This document shows, piece by piece, positions 9,006-17,229 of a stretch of 43,230 nt of DNA. The notes under the pieces were generated by a model. It saw only the letters and a program-made list of their open reading frames with translations, was not told the origin of the DNA and searched no databases. Within the stretch, counting starts at the first letter, position 1. Each line of letters opens with the position of its first letter. The DNA comes from Burkholderiales bacterium. Lineage in GTDB: Bacteria > Pseudomonadota > Gammaproteobacteria > Burkholderiales > Burkholderiaceae_C. The position numbers were made by a program, and so were the translations under genes. The stretch is taken from positions 1-43,230 of the forward strand of contig JAFLDE010000024.1 in the NCBI GenBank assembly GCA_017302655.1, read 5' to 3'.

Positions 9006-10670
9006 ATGGCCCAGTACGTCTTCACGATGAACCGCGTCACCAAGACGGTGCCGCCCAAACGACAGATCCTCAAGCAGGTCTCGCTGTCCTTCTTCCCCGG
9101 CGCCAAGATCGGCGTGCTGGGTCTGAACGGCGCTGGCAAGAGCACGGTGCTGAAGATCATGGCCGGCCTGGACAAGGAGTTCGAGGGCGAGGCCTACCCG
9201 ATGCCCGGCATCAAGATCGGCTTCCTGCCCCAGGAGCCACAGCTCAACCCCGAGCAGACCGTGCGTGAGGCGGTGGAAGAGGGCGTGGGCGGGGTGGTCG
9301 CCGCCAAGAAACGGCTCGATGAGGTTTACGCCGCCTACGCCGAGCCCGATGCCGACTTCGACGCGCTGGCGGCCGAACAGGCCGAACTGGAGGCGGTGAT
9401 CGCGGCCAGTGGCGGCGAAAACACCGATCTGCAGCTGGAACTGGCGGCCGATGCACTGCGCCTGCCGCCCTGGGATGCGGTCATCGGCAAGCTTTCCGGG
9501 GGTGAGAAGCGCCGCGTCGCCCTGTGCCGTCTGCTGCTCTCCAAGCCCGACATGTTGTTGCTTGACGAGCCCACCAACCACTTGGATGCCGAGTCGGTGG
9601 AGTGGCTGGAGCATTTCCTGCAGCGTTTCCCCGGCACCGTGGTGGCCGTGACCCACGACCGCTACTTCCTGGACAACGCCGCGGAGTGGATCCTGGAACT
9701 CGACCGCGGCTTGGGCATCCCCTACAAGGGCAACTACACCGACTGGCTGGACCAGAAGGAGCGCCGCCTGGAAACCGAGCAGCGTCAGGAAGAAGCGCGC
9801 ACCAAGGCGATGAAGGAAGAGCTGAAGTGGGTGCGTTCGAACGCCAAGGGCCGCCAGGCCAAAAGCAAGGCGCGTCTGGCCCGCTTCGAAGAGCTGAGTG
9901 ACGTCGACTACCAGCGCCGCAATGAAACCAACGAGATCTTCATCCCTGTGGCCGAGCGCCTGGGCAATGAAGTGATCGAGTTCAAGGGCGTGAGCAAGTC
10001 CTTCGGCGACCGCTGCCTCATCGACAACCTGAGCTTCAAGGTGCCGCCCGGTGCCATCGTCGGCATCATCGGCCCGAACGGCGCGGGCAAGTCCACGCTG
10101 TTCCGCATGATCCAAGGCAAGGAGACGCCGGACAGCGGCGAGGTGCTCATCGGCAAGACCGCGCGCCTGGCCTTCGTGGACCAGAGCCGCGAGGCCCTGG
10201 CCGGCGACAAGACGGTGTGGGAAGACGTCAGCGGCGGCCTGGACAACATCGTGGTCGGCAAGTTCGTCATGCCCAGCCGCGCCTATCTGGGCCGCTTCAA
10301 CTTCAAGGGCAACGACCAGCAGAAGCTGGTCGGCAATCTATCGGGCGGTGAGCGCGGCCGACTGCACCTGGCCAAGACCCTGGCCGAGGGCGGCAATGTG
10401 CTGATGCTGGACGAGCCCTCCAACGACCTCGACGTCGAAACCCTGCGTGCGCTGGAAGAGGCGTTGCTGGAGTTCGGCGGCTCGGCCATGGTCATCAGCC
10501 ACGACCGCTGGTTCCTGGATCGCATCTGCACCCACATCCTGGCCTGCGAGGGCGAGAGCCAGTGGGTGTTCTTCGACGGCAACTACAGCGAGTACGAGGC
10601 CGACAAGGTCAAGCGCCTGGGTGAGGAAGGGGCGCGTCCGAAGCGCGTGCGCTTCAAGCCGATCGCCTGA
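9006..10670 (+). CDS. ettA: Energy-dependent translational throttle protein EttA (ABC-F ATPase)
   Basis: 554 residues starting MAQYVFTMNRVTK, the typical EttA start. Two ABC ATPase domains are complete: Walker A GLNGAGKST near residue 40 and GPNGAGKST near residue 358, and signature motifs KLSGGEKRR and NLSGGERGR. Each is followed by an LDEPTNHLD-type Walker B (the second reads LDEPSNDLD). The linker between domains is rich in Arg/Lys and binds the ribosomal E site in this family, where EttA gates the first elongation step according to the ATP/ADP ratio. The ATG at 9006 is preferred to an upstream TTG that would overlap the terminator. Confidence 0.95.
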   Translation: MAQYVFTMNRVTKTVPPKRQILKQVSLSFFPGAKIGVLGLNGAGKSTVLKIMAGLDKEFEGEAYPMPGIKIGFLPQEPQLNPEQTVREAVEEGVGGVVAAKKRLDEVYAAYAEPDADFDALAAEQAELEAVIAASGGENTDLQLELAADALRLPPWDAVIGKLSGGEKRRVALCRLLLSKPDMLLLDEPTNHLDAESVEWLEHFLQRFPGTVVAVTHDRYFLDNAAEWILELDRGLGIPYKGNYTDWLDQKERRLETEQRQEEARTKAMKEELKWVRSNAKGRQAKSKARLARFEELSDVDYQRRNETNEIFIPVAERLGNEVIEFKGVSKSFGDRCLIDNLSFKVPPGAIVGIIGPNGAGKSTLFRMIQGKETPDSGEVLIGKTARLAFVDQSREALAGDKTVWEDVSGGLDNIVVGKFVMPSRAYLGRFNFKGNDQQKLVGNLSGGERGRLHLAKTLAEGGNVLMLDEPSNDLDVETLRALEEALLEFGGSAMVISHDRWFLDRICTHILACEGESQWVFFDGNYSEYEADKVKRLGEEGARPKRVRFKPIA

Positions 10671-10683
10671 GGAGGCACGGGCG

Positions 10684-11658
10684 ATGCTGCGTTGGGGTCT
10701 GATCGCTCCCGGCGGCATCGCCGGCAAGTTCGCCGATGCGCTGACCGCGCTGCCGGACCATCGCCTCACGCGGGTGGCCGGCCGAGACTTCGGCCGTGCG
10801 CAGGCGTTCGCCGCGCGCTTTGGCGCACAGGCCGTGGCCGACCCCGCGCAGATGTGCGCCATGGACGACGTGGACATCGTTTACGTGGCCAGCCCGCACA
10901 GCGCCCATGCCGAGCAGGCACGCCTGGCTTTGGCCGCCGGCAAGCCGGTGCTGTGCGAGAAATCCCTCACCCCGGACCGGGCGAGCAGCCAGGCCCTGTG
11001 CGAGGACTTCCGCGGCCGCGGACTGTTCCTGATGGAAGCGGTGTGGAGCCGCTTCCAGCCCGGCTGGCGGCGAGTCATCGACCTGCTGCAGGGCGGGTCC
11101 ATCGGCCGCGTGCAGCGCATCCATTCCAGCTTCTGCATGAAGCCGGCCTACGACCCACGCTCCCGACTGTTCGACCCGCTGCTGGCCGGTGGCGCCCTGC
11201 TGGACATCGGCATCTACAACCTCAGCCTCAGCCAGTTCGCCATGCAGGCGGCCGGCCAGGGTGGGGTGACGCGCTTCGACATCGACGGCGAGCTGGCGCC
11301 CACCGGCGTTGAGCAGCGTGTGGAGGGCGCGCTTTTCTTCGAAGGCGGTGCGCGGGCGAGCTTCGTGTGCCGGCTGGACGGCTGCTCGGACAACCAGATG
11401 CTGATCGAGGCCGATGCCGGTTGGATCCGACTGCACTCGGGCTTCTGGCATGCACAGCAGCTGTCATGGCAGTCTGCGGATGGTGCGCGGCAGGATGAGG
11501 CCCATGCCTTCCTTCGCAACGGCATGGAATACGAGGCGCAGGCCTGCGCCGAGGCCTTGCGTCAGGGCTGGCTGGAGCACCCGCTGATGCCGCACGCCGA
11601 CACCTTGGCGACGTTGGCCCTGATCGACGCCATGCGCGCCCAGCTGGGCGCGCGCTGA
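10684..11658 (+). CDS. Gfo/Idh/MocA-family NAD(P)-dependent oxidoreductase
   Basis: 324 residues. The N-terminal Rossmann fold starts with LRWGLIAPGGIAGKFADAL and includes the conserved EKSLT (usually EKP) loop near residue 99. The C-terminal part is the usual Gfo/Idh/MocA beta-sheet domain with GGALLDIGIYNLSL, holding the conserved D and the aromatic residue. These enzymes oxidise or reduce sugars, inositols or dihydrodiols; the substrate cannot be told here. GAGGAGG lies just upstream of the ATG, and the gap to ettA is 13 bases, so the two are likely co-transcribed. Confidence 0.85.
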   Translation: MLRWGLIAPGGIAGKFADALTALPDHRLTRVAGRDFGRAQAFAARFGAQAVADPAQMCAMDDVDIVYVASPHSAHAEQARLALAAGKPVLCEKSLTPDRASSQALCEDFRGRGLFLMEAVWSRFQPGWRRVIDLLQGGSIGRVQRIHSSFCMKPAYDPRSRLFDPLLAGGALLDIGIYNLSLSQFAMQAAGQGGVTRFDIDGELAPTGVEQRVEGALFFEGGARASFVCRLDGCSDNQMLIEADAGWIRLHSGFWHAQQLSWQSADGARQDEAHAFLRNGMEYEAQACAEALRQGWLEHPLMPHADTLATLALIDAMRAQLGAR

Positions 11659-11663
11659 GGCGC

Positions 11664-11679
11664 GTTAAGGATTCTTTAC
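11664..11679 (+). promoter_or_regulatory. Possible response-regulator box upstream of the Spy-like operon
   Basis: GTTAA, six bases, then TTTAC form an imperfect direct repeat. The half-site size and spacing are those bound by OmpR/PmrA-type regulators (CTTAA-N6-CTTAA), with some mismatches. It lies 68 bases before the Spy-like gene, where the downstream response regulator could control its own operon. This is a suggestion from spacing only. Confidence 0.3.
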
Positions 11680-11747
11680 CTGGCGCACCAAGGCGGGCAA
11701 CGGGGGCGGAACACAGTGGCACCATCCCAACCCGCAGGAGACCTGCC

Positions 11748-12257
11748 ATGAATGCCCTGAAGTCCTTCAAGTCCCTCGCACTGGCCGCCGCCCTGGTGCT
11801 GGGCGCTGCCACCCCGGCCGTGTTTGCCCAACCCATGATGGGTCACGGCGGGCATGGCGGCCCCGGCATGCACCAACGCGGGCCGGGCGGCCATGGTGGC
11901 TTCGATGGCCAGCGCCTGATGCACATGCTGGACGACATCGGCGCCAGCGAGGCTCAGATCACGCAGATCCAGACCATCTTCCGCACCGCGCGCGAGGAAC
12001 TTCGCGCGCAAGCCGGCCAAGGCCAGGGCTTGCATCTGCAGATGCTGCAACTCTGGGCCCAGCCGAACATCGATGCCGCCGCCCTCGACGCCCTGCGCAA
12101 GCAGCAACTGGCGCAGCACGAGCGGGTCAGCGCCCGCATGCAGGCAGCTTTTGTCGAAGCCGGCCGAGTGCTGACCCCCGAGCAGCGCGCCAAGATGCTC
12201 GACCTGGCCAAGAAGCGCATGGATCGCATGCAACGGCGTGCCAATCGCGGTGGTTGA
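11748..12257 (+). CDS. Spy/CpxP-like periplasmic LTxxQ-type protein
   Basis: 169 residues. A Sec signal peptide is evident (MNALKSFKSLALAAALVLG, cleavage after VFA). A His/Gly/Met-rich segment follows, possibly metal-binding, then an all-helical Spy-like domain ending with LTPEQRAKML, the LTxxQ-type motif. Such proteins chaperone envelope proteins or act as periplasmic sensors for a two-component system. The 3' end overlaps the response regulator gene by 20 bases, so the protein is likely the accessory sensor of the following pair, like CpxP of CpxRA. A ribosome binding site (CAGGAGA) is 6 bases upstream. Confidence 0.8.
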   Translation: MNALKSFKSLALAAALVLGAATPAVFAQPMMGHGGHGGPGMHQRGPGGHGGFDGQRLMHMLDDIGASEAQITQIQTIFRTAREELRAQAGQGQGLHLQMLQLWAQPNIDAAALDALRKQQLAQHERVSARMQAAFVEAGRVLTPEQRAKMLDLAKKRMDRMQRRANRGG

Positions 12258-12975
12258 AGCCCCGCGCACCCTGGCCCAGCTGCTGCTCGTCGACGACGAC
12301 CAGCGGCTGGCCGACATGGTGCAGGGCTATCTGGGCGCCGCCGGCTACCGGGTGCAGGTGGCCGGCACCCTGGCGGCGGCGCGCCAGCAGCTGGCGATGA
12401 AGACCGGGGTGCCCGACCTGATCGTTCTCGACCTGATGCTGCCCGATGGCGATGGTCTCGATTTCTGTCGCTACCTTCGCACGCTGCCGCACGCCGCCGG
12501 TCTGCCGGTGTTGATGCTCAGCGCCCGCGGCGAGCCGATGGATCGGGTCATCGGCCTGGAGCTGGGTGCCGACGACTACCTGGCCAAGCCCTTCGAACCG
12601 CGCGAATTGCTGGCCCGCGTGAAGGCGCTGCTGCGCCGCGGTGGGGCGGCCCCTGCAGTGGCTGAGCTGCTGCGCTTTGGCCGGCTGGAAATCGACCTGG
12701 GCGCCCGTGTGGCACGCCTTGCCGGACAGCCCTGCGACCTGACCAGCCACCAGTTCGAGCTGCTGGTGGTGCTGGCGCGTCACGCCGGCCGGGTGATGAC
12801 GCGCGACCAGATCATGGACGCGCTCAAGGGCCATCCGCTCGAAGCCTTTGACCGCAGCATCGATGTGCACATCAGCCGCATCCGCGCGGTCATCGAGGAC
12901 GACGCCAAGGCCCCCAAGCGCGTGCTCACCGTGCGCGGCGCCGGCTACGTGTTCGCCAAGAAGCAGGACGAATGA
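12238..12975 (+). CDS. OmpR-family response regulator
   Basis: 245 residues from a GTG start (another GTG at 12250 is possible). The receiver domain shows the acidic pair in LLLVDDDQRL, the phospho-acceptor Asp in IVLDLMLPDGDG, and the conserved Lys in ADDYLAKPFEP. The C-terminal winged helix (residues ~140-240) includes DRSIDVHISRIR and VRGAGYVF, as in OmpR/CpxR/RstA proteins. It sits between the Spy-like gene and the kinase gene and is likely the DNA-binding output of an envelope-stress system. Confidence 0.9.
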   Translation: MPIAVVEAPRTLAQLLLVDDDQRLADMVQGYLGAAGYRVQVAGTLAAARQQLAMKTGVPDLIVLDLMLPDGDGLDFCRYLRTLPHAAGLPVLMLSARGEPMDRVIGLELGADDYLAKPFEPRELLARVKALLRRGGAAPAVAELLRFGRLEIDLGARVARLAGQPCDLTSHQFELLVVLARHAGRVMTRDQIMDALKGHPLEAFDRSIDVHISRIRAVIEDDAKAPKRVLTVRGAGYVFAKKQDE

Positions 12976-12979
12976 GCGG

Positions 12980-14317
12980 GTGAAGTTCCTCTGGCTTCGC
13001 ATCTACCTGGCCCTGGTGGCAGTGCTGCTGGTGTTTGCGCTCGGCCTGGCCGCGCTGGTGCACCGCCAATGGAATGCGGAGCGCGAGCAGGCCCAGCGTG
13101 CCTTGGACGACCGGCTGGAGGCCATGGCCGAGCTGCTCGCCCCCTCGTTGCCAGCACCCGACGCGCCTCCTGCCGAGATGCAGAGGGCCTTGCACCGCTG
13201 GGGCCAGCAGTTGCGCGCGCCGCTGGCGCTTGAAGCAGCCGATGGCACACGCCTGGCCACCAGCGCGCGGTTTGAGCGGCGCGAAGCGGTGGGAGCCGCC
13301 GAGGCACCCTATGTGTACGGCCTGAGCGACGGTCGCCGGCTGCTGGTGCTGCGCCCGCTGCGCCCGGGCTGGCGGCCCGGTGATGCGCCGGAGAGTGGTG
13401 CCGGAAGGGATGGCGCCAGCGGTCGCCCCCCGTTGCCACCCTACCTGCTCGGCACGGGCGTGCCGGCTCTCATCGTGCTGGGCCTGATGCTGTTCGGCGC
13501 GGTCGCCGTGGCCGCATGGCCTGTGGCCCGTCAGCTGACCCGCCGCTTGGAGACCCTCAAGGGCGGTGTGGAGCGCTTCGGCCAGGGACACCTCGCACAG
13601 CGCGTCCCCGAAGAAGGGCGCGACGAAGTGGCGCAGCTGGCCGCAAGCTTCAACGCGGCGGCGGCGCGCATCGAGCAGCTGGTACTCAGCCACCGCAGCC
13701 TGCTCGCCAACGCCAGCCACGAGTTGCGCTCGCCGCTGGCGCGCCTGCGCATGGCCCTGGCCCTGCGCGACGAGGCCCGAAGTCCGCAGCTCGACGCTGA
13801 GGTCCAGCGCAACCTGCAGGAACTGGATGGCCTGATCGACGAGGTGCTGCTGGCCAGCCGGCTGGAGGCCGGTGCCCAGCCGCTGGCCCAGGTCTCGGTG
13901 GATCTCGTGGGCCTGTGCGCCGAACTGGCCGCGCAGCACGGAGTGGAGCTGGGTGAGATGCCCGCGCAGGCCTTTGCCCAAGCCGATGAGCGCCTGCTGC
14001 GCCGCGCCCTGCGCAACCTGCTGGAGAACGCGCTTCGCTACGGCCGCGACGGCCAGCGGCTGGAATTGCATGAAGCGCCGCTGTGCTGGCATTTGCGCGT
14101 GCTCGACCATGGTCCGGGCGTGCCGGAGGCCTTGCGCACACGCATCTTCGAACCTTTCTTCCGCCTGCCTGGCCACGCCGAGATGGCCGGCGGGGTCGGG
14201 TTGGGGCTGGCTTTGGTCAAGCAGATTGCCGAGGCCCACGGCGGGCGCGTCAGCGTGTCGTCTCGCGAGCCGCAGGCCGAGGGCGGCTCCGTGTTCGAGC
14301 TCAGCCTGCCGCGCTGA
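12980..14317 (+). CDS. Envelope-sensing histidine kinase
   Basis: 445 residues from a GTG that follows the regulator stop by 4 bases. Domains in order: a membrane helix (residues ~5-30); a periplasmic region of ~120 residues; a second helix near 155-175; a HAMP linker; the dimerisation helix with the phospho-accepting His in ANASHELRSPLARL; and the ATP-binding domain with NLLENALRYG (N box), DHGPGVP (G1), and VGLGLALV (G2). It is the cognate partner of the regulator upstream. The small periplasmic sensor and the nearby Spy-like protein suggest a CpxA/RstB-like role. Confidence 0.9.
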   Translation: MKFLWLRIYLALVAVLLVFALGLAALVHRQWNAEREQAQRALDDRLEAMAELLAPSLPAPDAPPAEMQRALHRWGQQLRAPLALEAADGTRLATSARFERREAVGAAEAPYVYGLSDGRRLLVLRPLRPGWRPGDAPESGAGRDGASGRPPLPPYLLGTGVPALIVLGLMLFGAVAVAAWPVARQLTRRLETLKGGVERFGQGHLAQRVPEEGRDEVAQLAASFNAAAARIEQLVLSHRSLLANASHELRSPLARLRMALALRDEARSPQLDAEVQRNLQELDGLIDEVLLASRLEAGAQPLAQVSVDLVGLCAELAAQHGVELGEMPAQAFAQADERLLRRALRNLLENALRYGRDGQRLELHEAPLCWHLRVLDHGPGVPEALRTRIFEPFFRLPGHAEMAGGVGLGLALVKQIAEAHGGRVSVSSREPQAEGGSVFELSLPR

Positions 14318-14365
14318 ACGGCGGCGTCCGCTTGGCCTGTGGGCCGGGGGCCTAGCATCCGGCCC

Positions 14366-15436
14366 ATGCCCAGTCTCCCCTTTCGCGACCCCGACTCGCC
14401 ACCCCGGCAGCTGGTGGAGCCCGGCCAGACCTCGCCCTGCCTGGGCCGCTGGTCGCGGCCGGTGCCCGAGCCGAACCTGGAGGAGGCGGCCATTCCCCAT
14501 CTCTGGGACTGGCTGCCGGCGCGCATGGAGCGGGGCATCAGCCGCCGATGGCGGAACAAGCGCTGGCAGTTCGTCAACTGCGCGACGCCGGGCTGGGTGC
14601 TGAGTTGTGCCATCGCCGACGCGGCGATTGCCGGCAATGTCTTCGTCTATGCCGTGAACACGCGCAGCGGCGCCATCCACCGTCTGCTGCACATGAGGCC
14701 TCTCGCTGCAGGCGTGCGGGTCGAGGCGGGCTCCAGCGAGAGTGAGCACCGCTTCGACGGCGGCCGCACCTCGATGCGCATTGCCAACCATGGCGGCGGG
14801 CGGCATTTCGCGCTGCAGGGGCGCGGCCGGTTCGACGCGGGCGGCGGCGCGTTCGAGATCGACCTGCAGTTCGAGAGCGAGCCGGGCGACCGGCACGCCG
14901 CGCTCAGCGTGCCCCTGCCCGAGGGACGCTGGAACTACACGCACAAGTTCGGCGGGTTTCGCGTGCGTGGCGTGGCGCAGCTGGGCGGCGAAACGGTTCG
15001 CTTCGATCCGGCCCTCTCGCTCGGCGCGAGCGACTACACCCGCCTCGCGGCGTTGCGTCACACCGTCTGGCGCTGGGTGTCCCTGGCCACCGTGCTGCCG
15101 GATGGGCGCCGCTTCGCGCTGAACCTCGTGCAGCCCACACCGGGTGAGGCGGCGGGTCTGGCGACTGAGAACATGCTGTGGATCGAAGGCCAGCCCGAGC
15201 AGGTGCGCAACGCCAGCCTGCAGGTGGACGGGCTGGGCTGGCGCGTGCAGGGCGACGGCCTGCAACTGGTGATGCGCCCGTTGGCGCTCTATCGCCAGCA
15301 GTTGCGCGTGCCGCTGCTCGCGCACCGGCTGGACCATCATGTGGGGGCCTGGAGCGGCTTCGCCGAGACCAGCCAGGGGCGCATCGAACTGCGCGACGTG
15401 TTCGGCCTTGGGGAGGACAACGACAGCTGGTGGTGA
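14366..15436 (+). CDS. DUF2804 domain protein
   Basis: 356 residues from the ATG at 14366. The sequence fits the DUF2804 family in length and in its conserved stretches: an early WDWLPARMERGISRRWRNK, a FALQGRGRFDAG region, a WNYTHKFGG strand and a C-terminal EGQPEQV region followed by GRIELRDVFG. These proteins are predicted beta-rich and lipocalin-like; no reaction is established. It ends directly against the stop codon of the MATE gene on the opposite strand, with no spacer. Confidence 0.8.
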   Translation: MPSLPFRDPDSPPRQLVEPGQTSPCLGRWSRPVPEPNLEEAAIPHLWDWLPARMERGISRRWRNKRWQFVNCATPGWVLSCAIADAAIAGNVFVYAVNTRSGAIHRLLHMRPLAAGVRVEAGSSESEHRFDGGRTSMRIANHGGGRHFALQGRGRFDAGGGAFEIDLQFESEPGDRHAALSVPLPEGRWNYTHKFGGFRVRGVAQLGGETVRFDPALSLGASDYTRLAALRHTVWRWVSLATVLPDGRRFALNLVQPTPGEAAGLATENMLWIEGQPEQVRNASLQVDGLGWRVQGDGLQLVMRPLALYRQQLRVPLLAHRLDHHVGAWSGFAETSQGRIELRDVFGLGEDNDSWW

Positions 15437-16780
15437 TCAGCCCGAAGCGGCGTCGCGGCGGTGCACCCAGGCCATCAGCGCGATGAGCAGCGCCGCCGCC
15501 ACCACCAGGCCGAAGGTGCTGGCGCGCCAGAAGCCCAGCGCGCCCTGACCCTGGGCGAAGGCCAGCCAGTAGCCGCCTCCGATGCCCACCCCCCACAGCG
15601 CCAGCACATAGGCCAGCATGGGCAGGGTGGCGACATGATGGGCACGCAGCACGTAGGCGGCCACCGTCTGCAGGGCGTCGCCGAGGTGGAAGAACCAGAC
15701 CCAGACCAGCAGCGGTAGCGCCGCCGCTGCCACCTGGGCGTTGTTGGTGAAGAGACCGACGATGGGCTGGGCGAGCAGCGCCACGCTGCCCCCCAGCACC
15801 GCCGCCACCAGGGCGCTCAGGCCGAGGGCATGCCAGCCCACGGCCCGCGCCACCGCCAGCTCGCGCGCGCCCAGGTGCTGGGCCACCAGCGTGCCGGCAG
15901 CCGAGCCCAGGCCCAGCGCCGTCATGAACATCGCCGAGACCAGGTTCACCGCAATCTGGTGCCCACCCACCGGGGTGGCCCCCAGGCGCGCGATGAAGAA
16001 GGCCATGAAGGTGAAGCCCGTCACCTCGACCAGGATGCCCGCGCCCATGGGCACACCGAGCTTGAGCAGGCCCTGGATGCGCGTGCGCTCGGGGCGCGTC
16101 TGCCACAGATGGGCGATGGCAAAGGGGCGGTAGAAGTCGTCACGGCGCAGTAGCCATTGCGCGCCGGCCATCTGCACCACCATGACGCCCAGCGTGGCCC
16201 AGGCGCAACCGGCCAGTCCCAGCCCCAGGCCTTGCACGAAGAGCAGGTTGAGCAGCACCTTCAAGGGCAGGCCGGCGAGTTGCCAGAGCATCACCGCCTT
16301 GGGTCGGCTGACCGACGTGGCAAAGCCGCGGAAGGCGACGAAGAGCAGGGCCGGAGGCAGTGCCAGCGCCATCGGGCGCAGGTAGGCGCGCACCTTGGCC
16401 TCGACCTCGGGGCCGAGCTGGGCGAGCAAGATGAAGGGCTCGGGGAAGAGCATCAGGGCCATGCCGGGCACGGCGAGCATCAGGGCCAGCCATTGCGCCT
16501 GCACGAAGCTCATGCCGGCACCCGCCAGATCGCGGGCGCCGAAGGCCCGGCCGGCGATCGGGCCGACGGCCAGGATCACGCCCATCAGACCGACGAAGAG
16601 CGTGACGTAAACCGCCTGACCGACGGAGAGCGCAGCCAGATCCTCGGGGCTGATGCGGCCCATCATGACGGTGTCGACGATGCCCAATGCCATCACCGCC
16701 AGCTGGCCGACGAACACCGGCCAGGCCAGGGGCAGCAGCCGGCGCACGCTCTGACCGAAGCGGGGCAGGGTGGGCGTCAT
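15437..16780 (-). CDS. MATE-family multidrug/cation efflux transporter (NorM/MdtK type)
   Basis: 447 residues starting MTPTLPRFGQSVRRLL, with about twelve hydrophobic helices and the two MATE halves. Typical family stretches include LAWPVFVGQLAVMALGIVD, GRISPEDLAALSVG in the first half and VEVTGFTFMAFF in the second. MATE pumps export drugs or dyes in exchange for Na+ or H+. The start overlaps the stop codon of the upstream DUF3717-DUF1289 gene as ATGA, so it is translationally coupled. I rejected an upstream in-frame extension because it overlaps that gene and contains only low-complexity residues. Confidence 0.9.
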   Translation of the reverse strand: MTPTLPRFGQSVRRLLPLAWPVFVGQLAVMALGIVDTVMMGRISPEDLAALSVGQAVYVTLFVGLMGVILAVGPIAGRAFGARDLAGAGMSFVQAQWLALMLAVPGMALMLFPEPFILLAQLGPEVEAKVRAYLRPMALALPPALLFVAFRGFATSVSRPKAVMLWQLAGLPLKVLLNLLFVQGLGLGLAGCAWATLGVMVVQMAGAQWLLRRDDFYRPFAIAHLWQTRPERTRIQGLLKLGVPMGAGILVEVTGFTFMAFFIARLGATPVGGHQIAVNLVSAMFMTALGLGSAAGTLVAQHLGARELAVARAVGWHALGLSALVAAVLGGSVALLAQPIVGLFTNNAQVAAAALPLLVWVWFFHLGDALQTVAAYVLRAHHVATLPMLAYVLALWGVGIGGGYWLAFAQGQGALGFWRASTFGLVVAAALLIALMAWVHRRDAASG

Positions 16781-17229
16781 GGCGCGGCGGCGTCGCCGAG
16801 GTCCAGCTGCCTGGCCTCGGCCTCCTGCGCTCGCTCGCTGTAGCGGTTGAAGCGCCAGGCACTGGCCTCCAGCTGGATGCGCCGCCACACCGCACGCTTG
16901 GCCCAGGGGCTGAGTGAAGGCCAGTCACGCACCTCCTCGAAGCTGCGTCCACAGCCCTTGCACAGCGCGTCGCCCTGGGCGGTGGAGCAGATGGCGATGC
17001 AGGGCGAATCCGGCGTGCTGGCGTACCAGGCGTGCAGGGCCTCCGCGGCCGCGGGGCTGAGGCGGCTGGCCGGCCATTCGGCCAAGTGGTGATAGACCAT
17101 CAGGCCATAGACCTCGGCCAGCGCGCGAAGCTCCGGGCCGAGGCTGATGCCATCGACCGAGGGCTGGCGGGCTCGCCAATGGTTGATGGCCGACTCCAGG
17201 TCGGTGATGTGCAGCCCCGCTTCGTTCAC
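16777..17229 (-). CDS. Small DUF3717-DUF1289 fusion protein
   Basis: 150 residues from a GTG that overlaps the trpS stop as GTGA. The N-terminal ~70 residues fit DUF3717 (ITDLESAINHWR near residue 6). The middle fits DUF1289, a short Fe-S or zinc-like domain with the pattern CIAIC...CKGCGRSFEEV near residues 85-110. The C-terminus is charged and may be helical. DUF1289 proteins are often small and stand alone; here they are joined. The overlaps on both sides place it in a tight trpS-DUF-MATE operon. No function is known. Confidence 0.75.
   Translation of the reverse strand: MNEAGLHITDLESAINHWRARQPSVDGISLGPELRALAEVYGLMVYHHLAEWPASRLSPAAAEALHAWYASTPDSPCIAICSTAQGDALCKGCGRSFEEVRDWPSLSPWAKRAVWRRIQLEASAWRFNRYSERAQEAEARQLDLGDAAAP

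Noticed and set aside
12926-15340. 804-residue minus-strand frame opposite the kinase and DUF2804 genes
   Set aside because: It spans two well-supported genes and their spacer on the other strand, has no recognisable domain and is Gln/His/Ala-rich as expected for a shadow.
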